This document shows positions 1-12,146 of a stretch of DNA of 64,000 nucleotides, one piece after another. The stretch is from Lytechinus variegatus (taxonomy: Eukaryota > Echinodermata > Echinoidea > Temnopleuroida > Toxopneustidae). The position numbers and the translations under genes were made by a program. The DNA is taken from NCBI RefSeq assembly GCF_018143015.1, contig NC_054748.1, positions 6,387,467 through 6,451,466 of the forward strand, in the 5' to 3' direction. Each line of letters starts with the position of its first letter. Position 1 is the first letter of the stretch. Below the pieces are notes generated by a model. The model saw only the letters and a list, made by a program, of their open reading frames with translations. It did no database searches and was not told the DNA's origin.

Positions 1-360
1 AGGGGTAATTGTCCGGGGGTAGTTGTCCGGGGGTAATTGTCATCGGGATAGTTGCCAAGGGGGTAATTATCCGGGGGTAATTGTCCAGGGGGTGTTTGTC
101 CGGGGGGTAGTTGTCCGGGGGTAATTGTCCTAGGGGGTAGTTGTCCGGGGGATAACTGTCCTCAGGGGGTAATTGTCCTTGGGGGTAGTTGTATAGGGGG
201 TAGTTGTCCGGGGGATAACTGTCCTCAGGGGGTAATTGTCCTTGGGGGTAGTTGTATAGGGGGTAATTGTCCGGGGGGTAATTGTCCTCGGGGGGTAAAA
301 TTTTCAGGGGGTGCTTGTCCGGAAGGGTGATTGTCGGGGGGGGGGTAATTGTCCTAGAAC
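1..360. repeat. G-rich minisatellite, unit ~14-16 bp (GGGGGTARTTGTCC)
   Basis: The window opens inside a degenerate tandem array of about two dozen units of GGGGGTAATTGTCC or GGGGGTAGTTGTCC, with occasional longer units (TCCTCAGGGGG, TATAGGGGG). Runs of five or more G recur about every 15 nt, so quadruplex formation with long loops is conceivable. The left end lies outside the window. No coding potential is seen. Confidence 0.9.
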
Positions 361-775
361 GGGTGATTGGACCTATTGGTGATTGGACCCATGGCAACGA
401 TACCAAATGATTGTTAGCCGAAATGGGTTTAGACAAAGTGATAGCGAACCAACTGAAGTTAGACCAAATGGAACATGGACGAAAATGAGAGTACACCAAG
501 TGGTTATTAGACCAATTGGCTATTAGACCAAAAGGTAATAGATAATGATAATGTACAAAATGGATATTGGACCAATTGAAAAAATACAATTAGACTAAAT
601 GATAATATAAAAAACGGCTATTAGACCAACTGGCTATTAGACGAGATGGTAATTAGACGAAATGGTTATTGGACTATGTTGATAGTTGACTAACTAATGG
701 TAGACGAAATGATATCAGACCATGCGATAGTGGGAAAAAGGTAGTAGACGAAATGGCAATAAACCGATAAATATC
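361..775. repeat. Degenerate minisatellite, unit ~16-18 bp (TTAGACCAAATGG-like)
   Basis: Many imperfect units of the form ATTAGACCAAATGG, ATTAGACGAAATGG or ATTGGACCTATTGG follow directly on the G-rich array. Drift is high but the GAC(C/G)AAATGG core is repeatedly visible. A related array, arranged as an inverted pair, occurs at ~51222-51600. Confidence 0.85.
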
Positions 776-899
776 CATACAAAGAGTAATCCTGATTTCC
801 AAATAATTTCATTCTCTTTCTCGTGTCTCAAAATACTAAGCATGCTAAGTAAAAGCATATTTTATATCTTATCTGTAGCTCGAGTCCTGAAGGAAACAC

Positions 900-1065
900 A
901 GCTGTGACATTATGCGTTGCGACATGTGACATTATGCGTTGACAATTTGCTGCGACATTATGCGTTGCGACATGTGACAATATGCGTTAGAAAAACTACG
1001 ACATGCGTTGACTGAGACATTATGCGTTGCTGCGACATTATGCGTTGGTGCGACATTATCGGTTG
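900..1065. repeat. Minisatellite, unit ~15 bp (GCGACATTATGCGTT)
   Basis: Around eight copies of GACATTATGCGTTGC with minor variants (GACATGTGACAATATGCGTT). It is the third array in the first 1.1 kb with a unit near 15 bp. An open frame that reads through the array on the minus strand is repetitive and is not a gene. Confidence 0.85.
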
Positions 1066-1116
1066 TAACAGGGGGTAGAAGAAAAAATGGTTGACTTGTG
1101 TGACAAAAAATAGCAA

Positions 1117-1263
1117 ACAAATATATCAGGCTTTGAGAGAGTAGAGTGGAATTATTTATCCGAGGTTGGTCTGGCAAGTAGTATTTTTCCCGAGGGGCGA
1201 AGCCCCGATGGAAAAATGGTAGTTTTGCCAGTCCAACCTATATATATATATATATATATATAT
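1117..1263. repeat. Partial copy of foldback-element terminus plus (TA)n
   Basis: It begins with CAAATATATCAGGCTTTGAG, the same terminus as the large element at 1960-5287. It contains nested inverted repeats: GGTTGGTCTGGCAA against TTGCCAGTCCAACC, and CCCGAGGGGCGAAG against its complement. It ends in a (TA)n run at 1240-1262. Confidence 0.75.
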
Positions 1264-1326
1264 CGACCAGGGGCATTTTAAGGACTATAAGGATTCCTTT
1301 TCCTGAATTCATAAGTACATATATGA

Positions 1327-1623
1327 AGAGTTTGGTTGCAAAAGGGGTTAGGTTCATACTGGACCATTACGAGAAAAAAATCTATATGATTTTTGTTAAA
1401 GGATATCGTTGTAGACCTAATAGCTTATGGAAGCAAACTGAAATGATTCCAATCTCTTTTGAATAGAATTTGAATAAAAAGTGATTTTTTTGCCACTTTT
1501 ATTCACGTTTTAATGTGAATATTAGAATTTCTTTAGTATCATGTTATAGATGATGATCTATACATTGAAACAAAAAAATCTAATTTGATGAAAAATAAAT
1601 CTAACCCCTTTTGCAACTGAACT
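1327..1623. mobile_element. Foldback element with GCAAAAGGGGTTAG termini, copy 1
   Basis: The left end GGTTGCAAAAGGGGTTAG is mirrored by CTAACCCCTTTTGCAACT at the right end. The interior is AT-rich with no frame. A second member with the same termini lies at ~30955-31175, so this is a dispersed family and not a chance palindrome. Confidence 0.75.
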
Positions 1624-1959
1624 GTATTATCCCAATATAGTCATCTAATGCGAGCGCCAAGCGCTTTCTGATTTTTAATTCAGACCTTGAAATGGAGCTA
1701 TCACTTTAAAAAGTCATGAAAAAAGAAGCATATGTCACTACAAAGAATAATAAAGCTCGAAATACAAGGTGTACATTTTCTTGAACTGTTGAAAACAGGA
1801 TGTTTTAGTAACAAATGATTATATACCAGACAATGCGAGCACCAAGAGTGACGACGACATAGGCCCTAAGCGAATTATGTTTCATAGGATTATAAAAAAT
1901 ATATATCCTTTGTGATAGAGTATATTATTATAAAAGATAATATATATAAGTAATATTAT

Positions 1960-4900
1960 ACAAATATATCAGGCTTTGAGAAAGTATAGAGGGAATTATT
2001 CATTCGAGGTTCGACTGGCAATTACTTTTTTCCCCGAGAGGCGAAGCAGCGAGGGAAAAATAGTTATATTAACAGGCCAACCGAGGATTAATAATCCCCA
2101 CTATAGTCCAGGATAGAAGAGGCATAACCTTGTTTTTTTATATATACAATATTTTTTGATGGTTTCTTGTCAATTCGAGGGTGCTGATTACGAATCTGAA
2201 TGATGCCACTCGTGTAACCTTGAGCATTTTCCGCAAATTGGCAAAATCCAACATGGCCGCCAAAATATGCAAATTACCCATGAAAATCCTAAAATTGTCC
2301 ACACATTGGCTATGAAATGCATGAAATTGTGTGGCAGGAGTGAAATACTCCCTGAAAAAATAATTTTTGACAAAATATTTATTTTCCTGATATTCAAAAT
2401 GGCCGCCATAGGCCCTTGTATACTCTATTATGTACAATATGAATAGGGAAAACTAGTTTTCACAAAATGAGCACTTAACTGCAAAAAATCGCGATGTATG
2501 AATGAAGTAATATATGCAAATCATCATTGCTAACGAGATATATCATTTATTATGTCATATATGGGAACATTTATGTATTTTGATATCTAAAATAGCCGCC
2601 ACAGGCCCAACAGTATTGCGTACAATGGCAATGGGGGCCAAAAAATTCACAAGAGTGATCACTAAAATGCATCTTATCAAGATTAAACGAATGGAATACT
2701 GACTAAAATCATAACTGTTAAGGAAATATATTATCAATATGCCATGTATGTGATGAAAGTTTCATTTTGATGTTCAAAATGGCTGCCAAAGGCCCTAAAA
2801 GTATTATGCACAATGAGAAACAGGAGCAAAGAAATCACAAGAGAGAGCACTATAATGCATATGTATGGGATAAATTAATGGGATACTGTCTAAAAACATA
2901 TTTTCTAACGAAATATATCATTCAGGTTTCAAGTTTGTGTTAAATGCTGTATTTTGACTTTCAAAATGGCCGCCATAGACATTAACAGTATTATGTACAA
3001 TGCAAAGTGGGAAACCAATATTCACAGGAGTGAGCACCATAAATGCACGTAATAGTGATCTATGAGTAGAATATTGTCTGAAAGCATAATTTCTATTAAG
3101 ATATATCATTTATTCTGCCAGTTAGGCGATAAATACTGTTATTGGAAAGTCAAAATGGCCGCCGCAGGCCCTTATGGTATTATGCACAATGTGAATGGGA
3201 ACAAATTATTTCAACAGAATTTGGCTTTGCTTGGCCAAATGGTGATGTATGAGTGAAATATTGTCTGAAAACATGATTTATAACAAATTTATATCATATC
3301 TTGTGTAATTTAGGTGATAAATACTGTATTTCAACATTCAAAATGGCTGCCATATGCCCTTTTCGTGAACATTATTCACTCCACTCAAATTGTATATTAT
3401 ACGATAAGGGCCTGTGGTGGCCATTTTCAATTTTAAAATGCAGCATTTATCACCTTAATTACACAACATTATGATATATCTCGTTAGAAACCATGGTTTC
3501 AGACAATATTTAACCCTTACATCACAATTACATGTATATGCAATATTTAGAGTCAAGTAAAACCAAATTCTGTCAAAATTATATGTCCCATGTTACAGTG
3601 TACAGGACCTATGGCAGCCATTTTGGATTTCAAAGTACAGCATTTATTACCTCCACGACCAATACGTGATGTATTTAGTTAGAAATCATGTTTAAGACAA
3701 TATTTTTACTCGTATATCACAGTTATATGCATTTTATGATTCTCACTCTTGTGAAAATTTGTTTCTCCATTCGCATTGTGCATGATAAATATAGGGCCTA
3801 TGGCGGCCATTTTGAACATGTTGAATGTCAAAATACAGCATTTATCACTTAAATGGCATATGAACAATGATGTTTTTAGTCAGTATTCCACTCGTTTATC
3901 TTAATAATATGCATTTTAGTGCTCACTCTTGTCATTTTTTTGGCCCCGGCCATTGCCATTGTACATAATACTCCTTGGGCCAGTGGCGGCTATTTTAGAT
4001 ATCAAAATAAAGTAATGTCCCCATATGTGACATAATAAATGATATATCTCGTTATTAATGATGATTTGAATATATTACTTTGTTCATACATCGCGATTTT
4101 GTGCGGTTTAGTGCTAATTTTTGGGAAAATTAGTTTTCCCTATTCATATTGTACATATGAAAGTATACAAGGGCCTATGGCGGCCATTTTGAATATCAGG
4201 AAAATAAATATTTTGTCAAAAATTATACTTTCAGAGAGTATTTCATTCCTGCCACACGATTTCGTGCATTTCATAGCCAATGGGCGGAAAATATTACGTG
4301 CAATTGTGGTGCTCAATCCTGTGAATAATGGTTTCCCACTTTGCATTGTACACAATACTGTTAATGTCTATGGCGGCCATTTTGAAAGTCAAAATAAAGT
4401 ATTTAACACAAACTTGAAACCTGAATGATATATTTCGTTAGAAAATATGTGTTTAGACAGTATCCCATTAATTCATCACATATATATGCATTATTATGAT
4501 CTCTCTTGTGATTTCTTTGCTCCTCTTTCTCATTGTGCATAATACTTTTATGGCCTTTGGCAGCCATTTTGAATATCAAAATGAAACTTTCATCACATAC
4601 ATGGCATATTAATAATATATTTCGTTAACAATTGTGTTTTTAGTCAGTATTTCACTCGTTTAATCTTAATAATATGCATTTTAGTGATCACTCTAGTGAT
4701 TTTTTGGCCTCCATTGCCATTGTACGCAATATTGTTTGGGCCAGTGGCGGCGATTATACATATCAAAATACAAAGATGTTCCTATTATGTGACATAATAA
4801 ATGATATATCTCGTTATTAATGATGATTTGCATATATTACTTTGTTCATACATCGCGATTTTGTGCGGTTTAGTGCTAATTTTTGTGAAAATTAGTTTTC

Positions 4901-5287
4901 CCTATTCATATTGTACATAATAGAGTATACAAGGGCCTATGGCGGCCATTTTGAATATCAGGAAAATAAATATTTTGTCAAAAATTATTTTTCAGGGAGT
5001 ATTTCACTCCTGCCACACAATTTCATGCATTTCATAGCCAATGTGTGGACAATTTTAGGATTTTCATGGGTAATTTGCATATTTTGGCGGCCATATTGGA
5101 TTTTGCCAATTTGCGGAAAATGCTCAAGGTTACACGAGTGGCATCATCCAGATTCGTAATCAGCACCCTCGAATTGACAAGAAACCATCAAAAAATATTG
5201 CATATATAAAAAAACAAGGTTTGGTCAAGTTTCTATGGGGCCTATCCTGGACTACTATGCTTTCGAAAGAAACGCCTGATATATTGT
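1960..5287. mobile_element. Large (3.3-kb) foldback element made of ~190-bp repeat units
   Basis: Outer termini CAAATATATCAGGC (1961) and GCCTGATATATTG (5274) are inverted. Inside, a left arm (to ~3390) and a longer right arm are inverted copies; the first ~300 bp (2110-2440) mirror 4910-5250. Each arm is a tandem array with about 187-193-bp spacing, marked by AAAATGGCCGCC on the left (2397, 2590, 2777, 2964, 3153, 3341, six units) and GGCGGCCATTTTG on the right (nine units to ~4940). In the right arm 4041 and 4803 start near-identical blocks 762 bp apart, a four-unit higher-order repeat. Open frames here only mirror each other and code for nothing recognisable. Confidence 0.9.
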
Positions 5288-6009
5288 TTCACATCTCTCT
5301 TTAACTTGGTAGACCTAGTCCTTGCTGGTTTTCAACCAATCTCGTCCAATCTAACGTTGCCGGACCTAGTCCTACTGGTAGACAGGGTAGGCCTATCAAG
5401 CTGATTGCTACTGCAATGCTAGACAGTTCATGGGTAGGCTGCGCGTGGCTTCTACCCGGCTGTACTTAATGAGATGTCAGCTGCACTGTGGTGGCCGTTG
5501 CTGCAGTGACACTCAAAATAAATACGCGAAGTTAAAATGTATGCCCTAAATATCATTATCGGATCTTGACTCACCTTGTTAGGTATGCTTATTCCACATT
5601 AAAGGATCCTGTATGAATGGCCGTCGGAATTAGTTTTTCTGCAGTTTTTCAGATTATCCGTATTGTAATTTGGGCGAGAACTTTTTAAGTTGGTACTTTT
5701 TGTGGATGATCGCTACCTGGGTCAAGTCAGGGAGCATGCGAAATTCAAAGTTGAGAGAAAATATCGAGCATGAGCATGCGCATGCAGTTCTGCCCATGAA
5801 AGTATTTTGAAAAATATACGGAGATACAAGAAAATATACGGAGCTAATTGCAGCAATGTGTTTTCGTATTGAAATGATGATTTGTCACATGATCACGACT
5901 TGACCAATCGTTTATTTAGAATACTCATGAATATGCATATGAGGGATATGAAGCATAATATTAGATAGCTAAGACAGATAGATTGGCACGATTGGTCCAT
6001 AGCGCGTCA

Positions 6010-6284
6010 CTTAACTGGACCACACGGGTCGTGTGGTCCAGTGGTTTGAGCATTGGACTCATAATCGCAAGGTTGTGAGTTCGAATCCCAACTCTGCCAT
6101 TGTCTCCACTTTGATAAAAAGGCCCAAGAGTGATATCTGTCGTCTATTATGTCAGCCAATATAGCTGTTAACCTAGACGTAAAATGTTTCCAAGGTAATT
6201 GGTTATATACCAGCTTGGCGTTTACCAGCAAAAAATGCTGTCCTGCCGAGTTCCTACGGGAGTTACCACAATAGAAACAGAAAC
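6010..6284 (+). mobile_element. tRNA-derived SINE inserted in the large inverted repeat
   Basis: An RNA polymerase III-type head carries an A-box-like GTCCAGTGGTTTGAGC and a B box GAGTTCGAATCCCAAC, followed by an unrelated body. It interrupts the left arm of the 5957-9546 element: the right arm retains the uninterrupted equivalent (GCGCGTCAC next to the GATCGAAATCAATGT block). The short ACTT on both sides is consistent with a target duplication. Confidence 0.85.
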
Positions 6285-7610
6285 TTGATACGATCGAAAT
6301 CAATGTATTTTCCATCCGGTACACCTTCGATGAATAGATATATTGACCAACCGGTCCATAAATACATTTTTCTATGGATTAGATCTTACGAACTACATGG
6401 AAATAAAATATGTGGGACTAAAGTAGCAATCACTTGTAATCGATCATCACTCGGTATCAATCAATTTTTCCAAACCGGGCCGCGAAATTTAAGTGAGTCC
6501 GACGAAGACAAATAGGAGCCTACGAGTTAGGTTTAACGTTAGGCCTTCTTCAATGACTAAAATGGAGCCTAACTTAATTGTGTAAAGTTAAACAGGAATA
6601 ACTGTTATTCTGTAATTCTAGAGATAAATTTGACGATTTCTTAATAGATCTTTGTACCGGTATTGGTGAGTGGAGCCAACGTTTTTAGCAGTTTTAGAAC
6701 TTTTATGATTTGGCCTAACTTTTAGGATCAAACATTCATGTCCAAGATTTGTGGTGACGTCTGATGAGGAATTAGGATCAGCGTTTGGACGATAAAATTG
6801 GGTATTTAGATCTATGTTTAGGCCTATAGATTGGGTCTAACGTTATAACTTAACGTTAGGTCTAACTTTTTAACGTGTTAGGCCTAACGTTAGATCTAAC
6901 GTTTATAGGCTAGAGTCTAAACGTTAGAGAAGTCTGACTTTGTTATTAATGTCTTTGTTATTAAAGTCTTGATAACGACTAGGTCTCAATCGTGCTAACG
7001 AGTCATCGGATCTAGTTAGATTTGGTCCTGGGCAACCAAGAGTAGATCTATAGGCCTACAGCCGCAATATAATCTAGATCTAACGTTAGACTTCTAGACC
7101 TAAGTAAGTGTTAGATCATGTTATAATTTCATCTCATAGCCAATTAGGCTTAGATCGGAATCTGCACCTGATCATTGGCTTAACAGTAACATGCCTTTTC
7201 GCACTGCCTTGGCCGCGGGTCTTTTAGATCGTGAATCTGGACTGGACTACAATTTAGATCTAGGCCTAGGCCGAAACAAAGTTGATTTGATTAGAAAAGG
7301 GTCATTCATTGCGTTAGAGTAGCAGACTAACGTTACTTAGATCTAGACCTTGATCTATACCAGTTCATCATAAACAAAAAGGCTACAGGCATCGTTAAGG
7401 CTAATACCTTGGTCACATTTGCTCTACGGCGGTTGTACGGCGAGTCGAAAACAGCCGCTTTAACATTTTATGTACGAGCTACATATAGGTAGTTTGTATG
7501 ATAATGAACAAAACGGCTGTTTTCAACTAACAGTACGGCCGCGTAGAACAAATGTGACCCAGGTATAAGTTAGGACTAACTTTATCTTCATCATTAAAGG
7601 CAATGTAATA

Positions 7611-7781
7611 TAACAGATATTGACTGATTGGATGACGTAAATAAAATTCTTTGGACCGCCTAAAGGATGAATATTTTCCCTCGTGATCATATTTTCCCTC
7701 AGCGCTGCGCACTTCGGCAGAATATAAATCCGGCGGTCCAAAAAATGTTTACATTACACACCCCATCAGTCAATATCTGTA
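7611..7781. mobile_element. Hairpin element with GGACCGCC arms, copy 1
   Basis: Termini AACAGATATTGACTGAT and ATCAGTCAATATCTGT are inverted. Inside, TTCTTTGGACCGCC is mirrored by GGCGGTCC, flanking a core of ATTTTCCCTCGTGATCATAT and GCGCTGCGCACTTCGG blocks. A second copy is at 8933-9121. Confidence 0.8.
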
Positions 7782-8932
7782 TAATATGATGATGGTAAAA
7801 ATTTTCTTGCCCCACTACGTTTCTCTTTCTTTCTTTCTCCTTTCCCCCGTTTTTGACCAGCTGAATGGGGTGGGGATACTTGCCCCCCCCCCTTAGTTAG
7901 GCCATTGGTCACCTTAAGGCTAGATTATTTAGGCGAAACCCAACTGGACATGCAATTTGAATGCATGAATTTCATAAATTGCACAAATCATTCATAACTT
8001 CCCAATTATTTCAGAAATATGAACAAACAAAAGTAGTACCTTCTATCGGTATAATTACAAGGTAAGTAGGCCTATGAGTTATCCAAGATTATACTTAAAT
8101 TTTCATTGCCCAACTACAAATTTAGAAGCGAAAGTATAATGTATGACAGTGTTCTGAGAAGGCATGATCCAGTCACCGCTACGCCTGTGGTCTTTTTACA
8201 ATATTTTATTGGACATTGGTAATAGTACAACTGACAACTTTCTTGGCCATTCATTTTGTAACATTATTCATATGCTGACTGGGCTTGGTAGATTGTTTTT
8301 ACTCTAGATACACTGACAAAAAATTATATGAAAATACAAGCATTAAGTTTGCTCAAAATTGAATTTTCTGTTATCGACGAACACAGAATGCTAAAAGCAG
8401 TTTCACCAAAATAAGGACATTTCAAGCAAAACATGTGCTAATTACCAAGTATTTACCAGTATACCTCGAATCTCGAGAGCATGTTTTTCCCATTTCTTTG
8501 AACATTATTTCCAACATCTCTATCGTTCAAGGAAGTTATATGTTTTCACAAACTCAACACCGAAACCGAAAAAAATCTTGTCTTATTTTTTTTCTTTATT
8601 AATACAATTGAAATGATTGCTATCCAATCTCAAAAACTCTGTAGTTCCGCCATGCATATGTTTGTAAACAACCACTAATAATAATTATACTTGCTTATAT
8701 AGCGCTTAATACTTACTTTGTCAGAAGTCTCTAACAGAGTGGACTACAATGTGAAGACACCTCCACATTGTTAAATTTGGGCATTTTAGCAGTATAAGTC
8801 GATGTCGTAACTATGGGGAGCATGAGGGCCGCGTCCCCCCCCCCCCCCTATCGGCTGGCCAAAAAATAAAAAGGGGAAGGAGAAAGAGGGAGAAAGAAAG
8901 GTAAACGTAATGGGGGAAGAAACACAAATATT

Positions 8933-9121
8933 GTACAGATATTGACTGATGGGGTGTGTAATATAAACATTCTTTGGACCGCCGGATTTGTATTTTCCCG
9001 AGGGGTTATATTTTCCCGAAGCGCACAGCGCTGAGGGAAAATATGATCACGAGGGAAAATATTAATCCTTTAGGCGGTCCAAAGAATTTTTTTTCTCATC
9101 CCATCAGTCAATATCTGTTAT
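8933..9121. mobile_element. Hairpin element with GGACCGCC arms, copy 2
   Basis: It has the same termini (ACAGATATTGACTGATGGG and CCCATCAGTCAATATCTGT) and the same GGACCGCC/GGCGGTCC arms as the copy at 7611-7781. The core includes AAGCGCACAGCGCTGAGGG. The two copies are arranged symmetrically within the larger inverted repeat and are probably its inner arms. Confidence 0.8.
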
Positions 9122-9759
9122 ATTAGATAGCCTCTAATAATGAAGATAAAGTTAGGCCTAACGATACGTGCAGTCTGTTGTTCATGATATTCACAGTGAT
9201 TGATTGAACTGGTATAGATCTAACGTTAGATCTTGATCTATCTAAGTAACGTTAGTCTAACGCAGTGACCCTTTTATAATCAAATCAACTTTGTTTAGGC
9301 CTAGCCCCAGATCTAAATCTAAGTTCGGGTCCAGTCCAGGTCCAGGACCCAAGGCAGGCCGATAATGTATGGTAACATCTAATCCACAAGAGGGCGCCAT
9401 GCACGTAGAAAAATATATTCATGGACCGGTTGGTCAATATATTCATCGAAGGTGGACCGGCTGGGAAAATACATTGATTTCGATCATATCACGTGACGCG
9501 CTATGGACCAATCGCACTTGGCTGTCTGTCTTGGCTATCTAATATTGTATGTTATTTTTCATATATACTTTTTCATATTACATAATTTGTTTTCAAAACT
9601 CTATGAAACATACAGCTGTTGTGTGTACCATTCCTGGAGCTCGCATGGTCTGTTTGGTGAGATGTATAATCTTGTTGTACTAAAATATTCCGCTTTTAAG
9701 ACAATATGCACAAAATATATTTCCTCGAACTTCGAGTTATTGTTTTATGTAGCGACGTT

Positions 9760-10310
9760 GTGCTTCTTTTTCATGACTTAAAGTGATTGCCCCATTTCAG
9801 ATCTGAATATAAAATATTTCTAGTTCCTGCATTTGTGGATTGGTGAGATATGACTGCTCTTCATTAATGCCTAAAACAGTCCTTAACCTGTCCCCTTTTT
9901 ATGTTCTGAATTTCAAAACTTTTCAGCTCGCGCTTCGCGCTCGCAATATTTGATTAATGGGATACGAATCATGTACCTGATTACAATGACTACAAAAACA
10001 ATGCTTCATATGTTTAGGGGTAATTCCAACAAAATGAGCAAGCACTAGACGCTCCCATTAGATGACTTTAGTGAGATATGTTTAATCTTCATGAAATCCT
10101 TTAAAAAATCCTCATAATGTCTGTTTAGTAGGTCTCAATATCCAAAATGTTCAGCTTGTGCTTTGCGCTCACAATATCTAATCAGTGAGATACACATCCG
10201 TTAAATGGCACAGTCCTTAATATGTCTCTATAATGACAGTTTACCTGACAATTGAGAGTGCTTTACGCGTCAAGTAAGTAACCAAACTTCTTGCTAGTGC
10301 CCCCCCCCCC
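9760..10310. repeat. Tandem repeat, ~200-bp units with CTCGCGCTTCGCGCTCGC palindrome
   Basis: At least two, probably three, diverged units. Shared blocks are CTAAAACAGTCCTTAA(C), TTCAGCTCGCGCTTCGCGCT (9926; diverged as TTCAGCTTGTGCTTTGCGCT at ~10151) and GATTAATGGGATACGAATC/AATCAGTGAGATACACATC. It ends at a C run at ~10301. Non-coding. Confidence 0.7.
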
Positions 10311-12146
10311 CTCTCCCTTGCCTTGACCCACAGAACGCCAGTGGTATGAGAAATACTTTCACATATCACATGGTATGAACACAATGTGTGGCTCTGTGGT
10401 TTTCCCATACTGCTTATATAGTTATTTTCTCCTTTATATTCTTCCTTTGATCATGAACAAAGAATCACACGAATATTTTCAAGTAGGACTATAACAAATA
10501 AAATCACATTTAATTCATTTGTTTTCCCACCCTTATCGTTTTTATAAACTTCTTGTTTTGTCTAGCAAAGAATAGTGAAGACCAGCAGTGTCGTGCCTGT
10601 CACAGCTGAATATGGGTTATCCAGCCGATTATATTTTGTTGTTTCTCTCACTCTAATATATAAATGTATTTGTCTTTTTTAATGTATTCTTGATCCTAAA
10701 AATAAATACTATACTAAGACGATGTCCGTATATTTCATCTGTACCATAAAGAGAATCTTATTTTCTTTCTTTTTCGTTCCCTTGTCTTGTTTCCTACGCT
10801 TAAAATTAAAAGACAGTAGTTGCAGCAAACAATATTTCATGAATAAGTCGGTTAAATTGTCAAAATATTCCCATACATCTAGATCTGGTACATCAATGTA
10901 AAATTGTCTTTGTAAAATCAGGAAATCTTAGCTCAAAATCGATAATTTTGATGATCACTGAGCGAGTTTCTCAGCCGTTTCTTTTGTTTTTATGCACCTT
11001 AACATCAACATTAACATGGAATCAAGCACATCTCTGCCGGCAAGCAAACACATGGGTATTTCAAACCACTACTCAAACCATTAAACAGAACCATCACTAC
11101 ATAAATCACAACAAAACATAAAAAATGAAAAAGCGGGGGTTTGATTTTAATGAATTTCCTCTCTATTGACACAGACTAAAGAATCATATTCTGTATTGAC
11201 CCTTCATGACTATTTCTGCTCGTTTTGCAGCTTTTAAATTCAGATCTTATCCAACACTTTTGAATCCTGCTCTTTTCGTTAGGGCGTGATCATAACGAGC
11301 ATGGTATCATTTAAAGTGATTGGTTAACATTGGTTTGACTTCTAAAAAATCTGAGCTATAGAAGGTCACACTTGTCACCTGTGTCTAGGATATGTTAAAA
11401 AATGAAGCCTAGAAAAAATTGCGTTCGAAAATAATTATTTAGTGCTTCAAAAATTGAAATAATTATAAAGTGACCGGAAACACCATCTTAATTTCATCCC
11501 ATGCACTTATGTGTACTATTTATGCGTCTATAAGACGCCTATTTACAAAATCGGGGTTTGCCTTGTAGTTTTAGCTTTTCATTCTCAATAATGGTTGTTT
11601 TCAGGGTTTATTAGTTCTCATACATGCACTACATGTTTAATCTTGCTTTGGGAATCTTTTAAATCGGCTGCTCACAAAGTTAAACAATACCTTCAAAGAA
11701 AATGAAATGATTTTTTGAATGATATCAAATATGCATTGTGTTAAATTGGAAGCTGTGAGAAATTAATGACCAAACTCAGATTTCTAGACTTTTTTTGAGG
11801 GGTTTATATCTCTATGTACGCGCCACACAACTCGCTTGGGAACCATGGAAACGTCTGCGGATACACCGCTGCGGAGATTGCCAGTTTGAAAGGGGGTTAT
11901 AGGTCCGCAGTACAAGCGTATCAACTCAATCCAGAGTTAACTCCACTTCGCCCTCAGCATGAAAACGGCCCTAGGGAGTTGGAAAGTAGTATTGGCTGCA
12001 CATCTTGGGGGTACTGGAAATAAAGTCTGGAAAATCAGCTGTTGAAAGGAGAAGAAGGGGTACTCCTCTGCCTTGAGCGGGAGGGTGCATATGCATTTCC
12101 CCCCTGCCTACGCTCTTCGCTACTTCACTCATGTTATGTACTGCTA
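10311..12146. other. Non-coding stretch, nothing recognised
   Basis: AT-rich unique-looking sequence. A somewhat GC-richer patch at ~11814-12140 carries short open frames on the plus strand, but they match no family I recognise and lack splice or start context. I would not call a gene here. Confidence 0.5.

Larger units (their letters stand above)
5957..9546. mobile_element. Large (3.6-kb) inverted-repeat element
   Basis: The left terminus AATATTAGATAGCTAAGACA (5957) is inverted at 9527-9546 (GTCTTGGCTATCTAATATT). The match continues inward: GATTGGTCCATAGCGCGTCAC against GTGACGCGCTATGGACCAAT, then the CAATATATTCATCGAAGGTG block near 9440 against 6325-6350, then short blocks rich in AACGTTAG and GTTAGGCCTAAC (6520-7330 against 9140-9360). 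No transposase frame is visible, so it is non-autonomous or decayed. It hosts a SINE (6010-6284) and two related internal hairpins. Confidence 0.85.

Noticed and set aside
1..360. Regular repeats at the window start considered as a CRISPR array
   Set aside because: Units are ~15 bp with no unique spacers, degenerate, and in a eukaryotic genome with no cas genes.
2138..5159. Similar open frames at both ends of the 3.3-kb foldback, reading like a duplicated short protein
   Set aside because: They are the two arms of an inverted repeat, the frames are interrupted in the intervening units, and no domain is recognisable.
6030..6105. tRNA-like sequence
   Set aside because: It is the head of a SINE that interrupts an inverted repeat; the acceptor and other stems do not pair properly.
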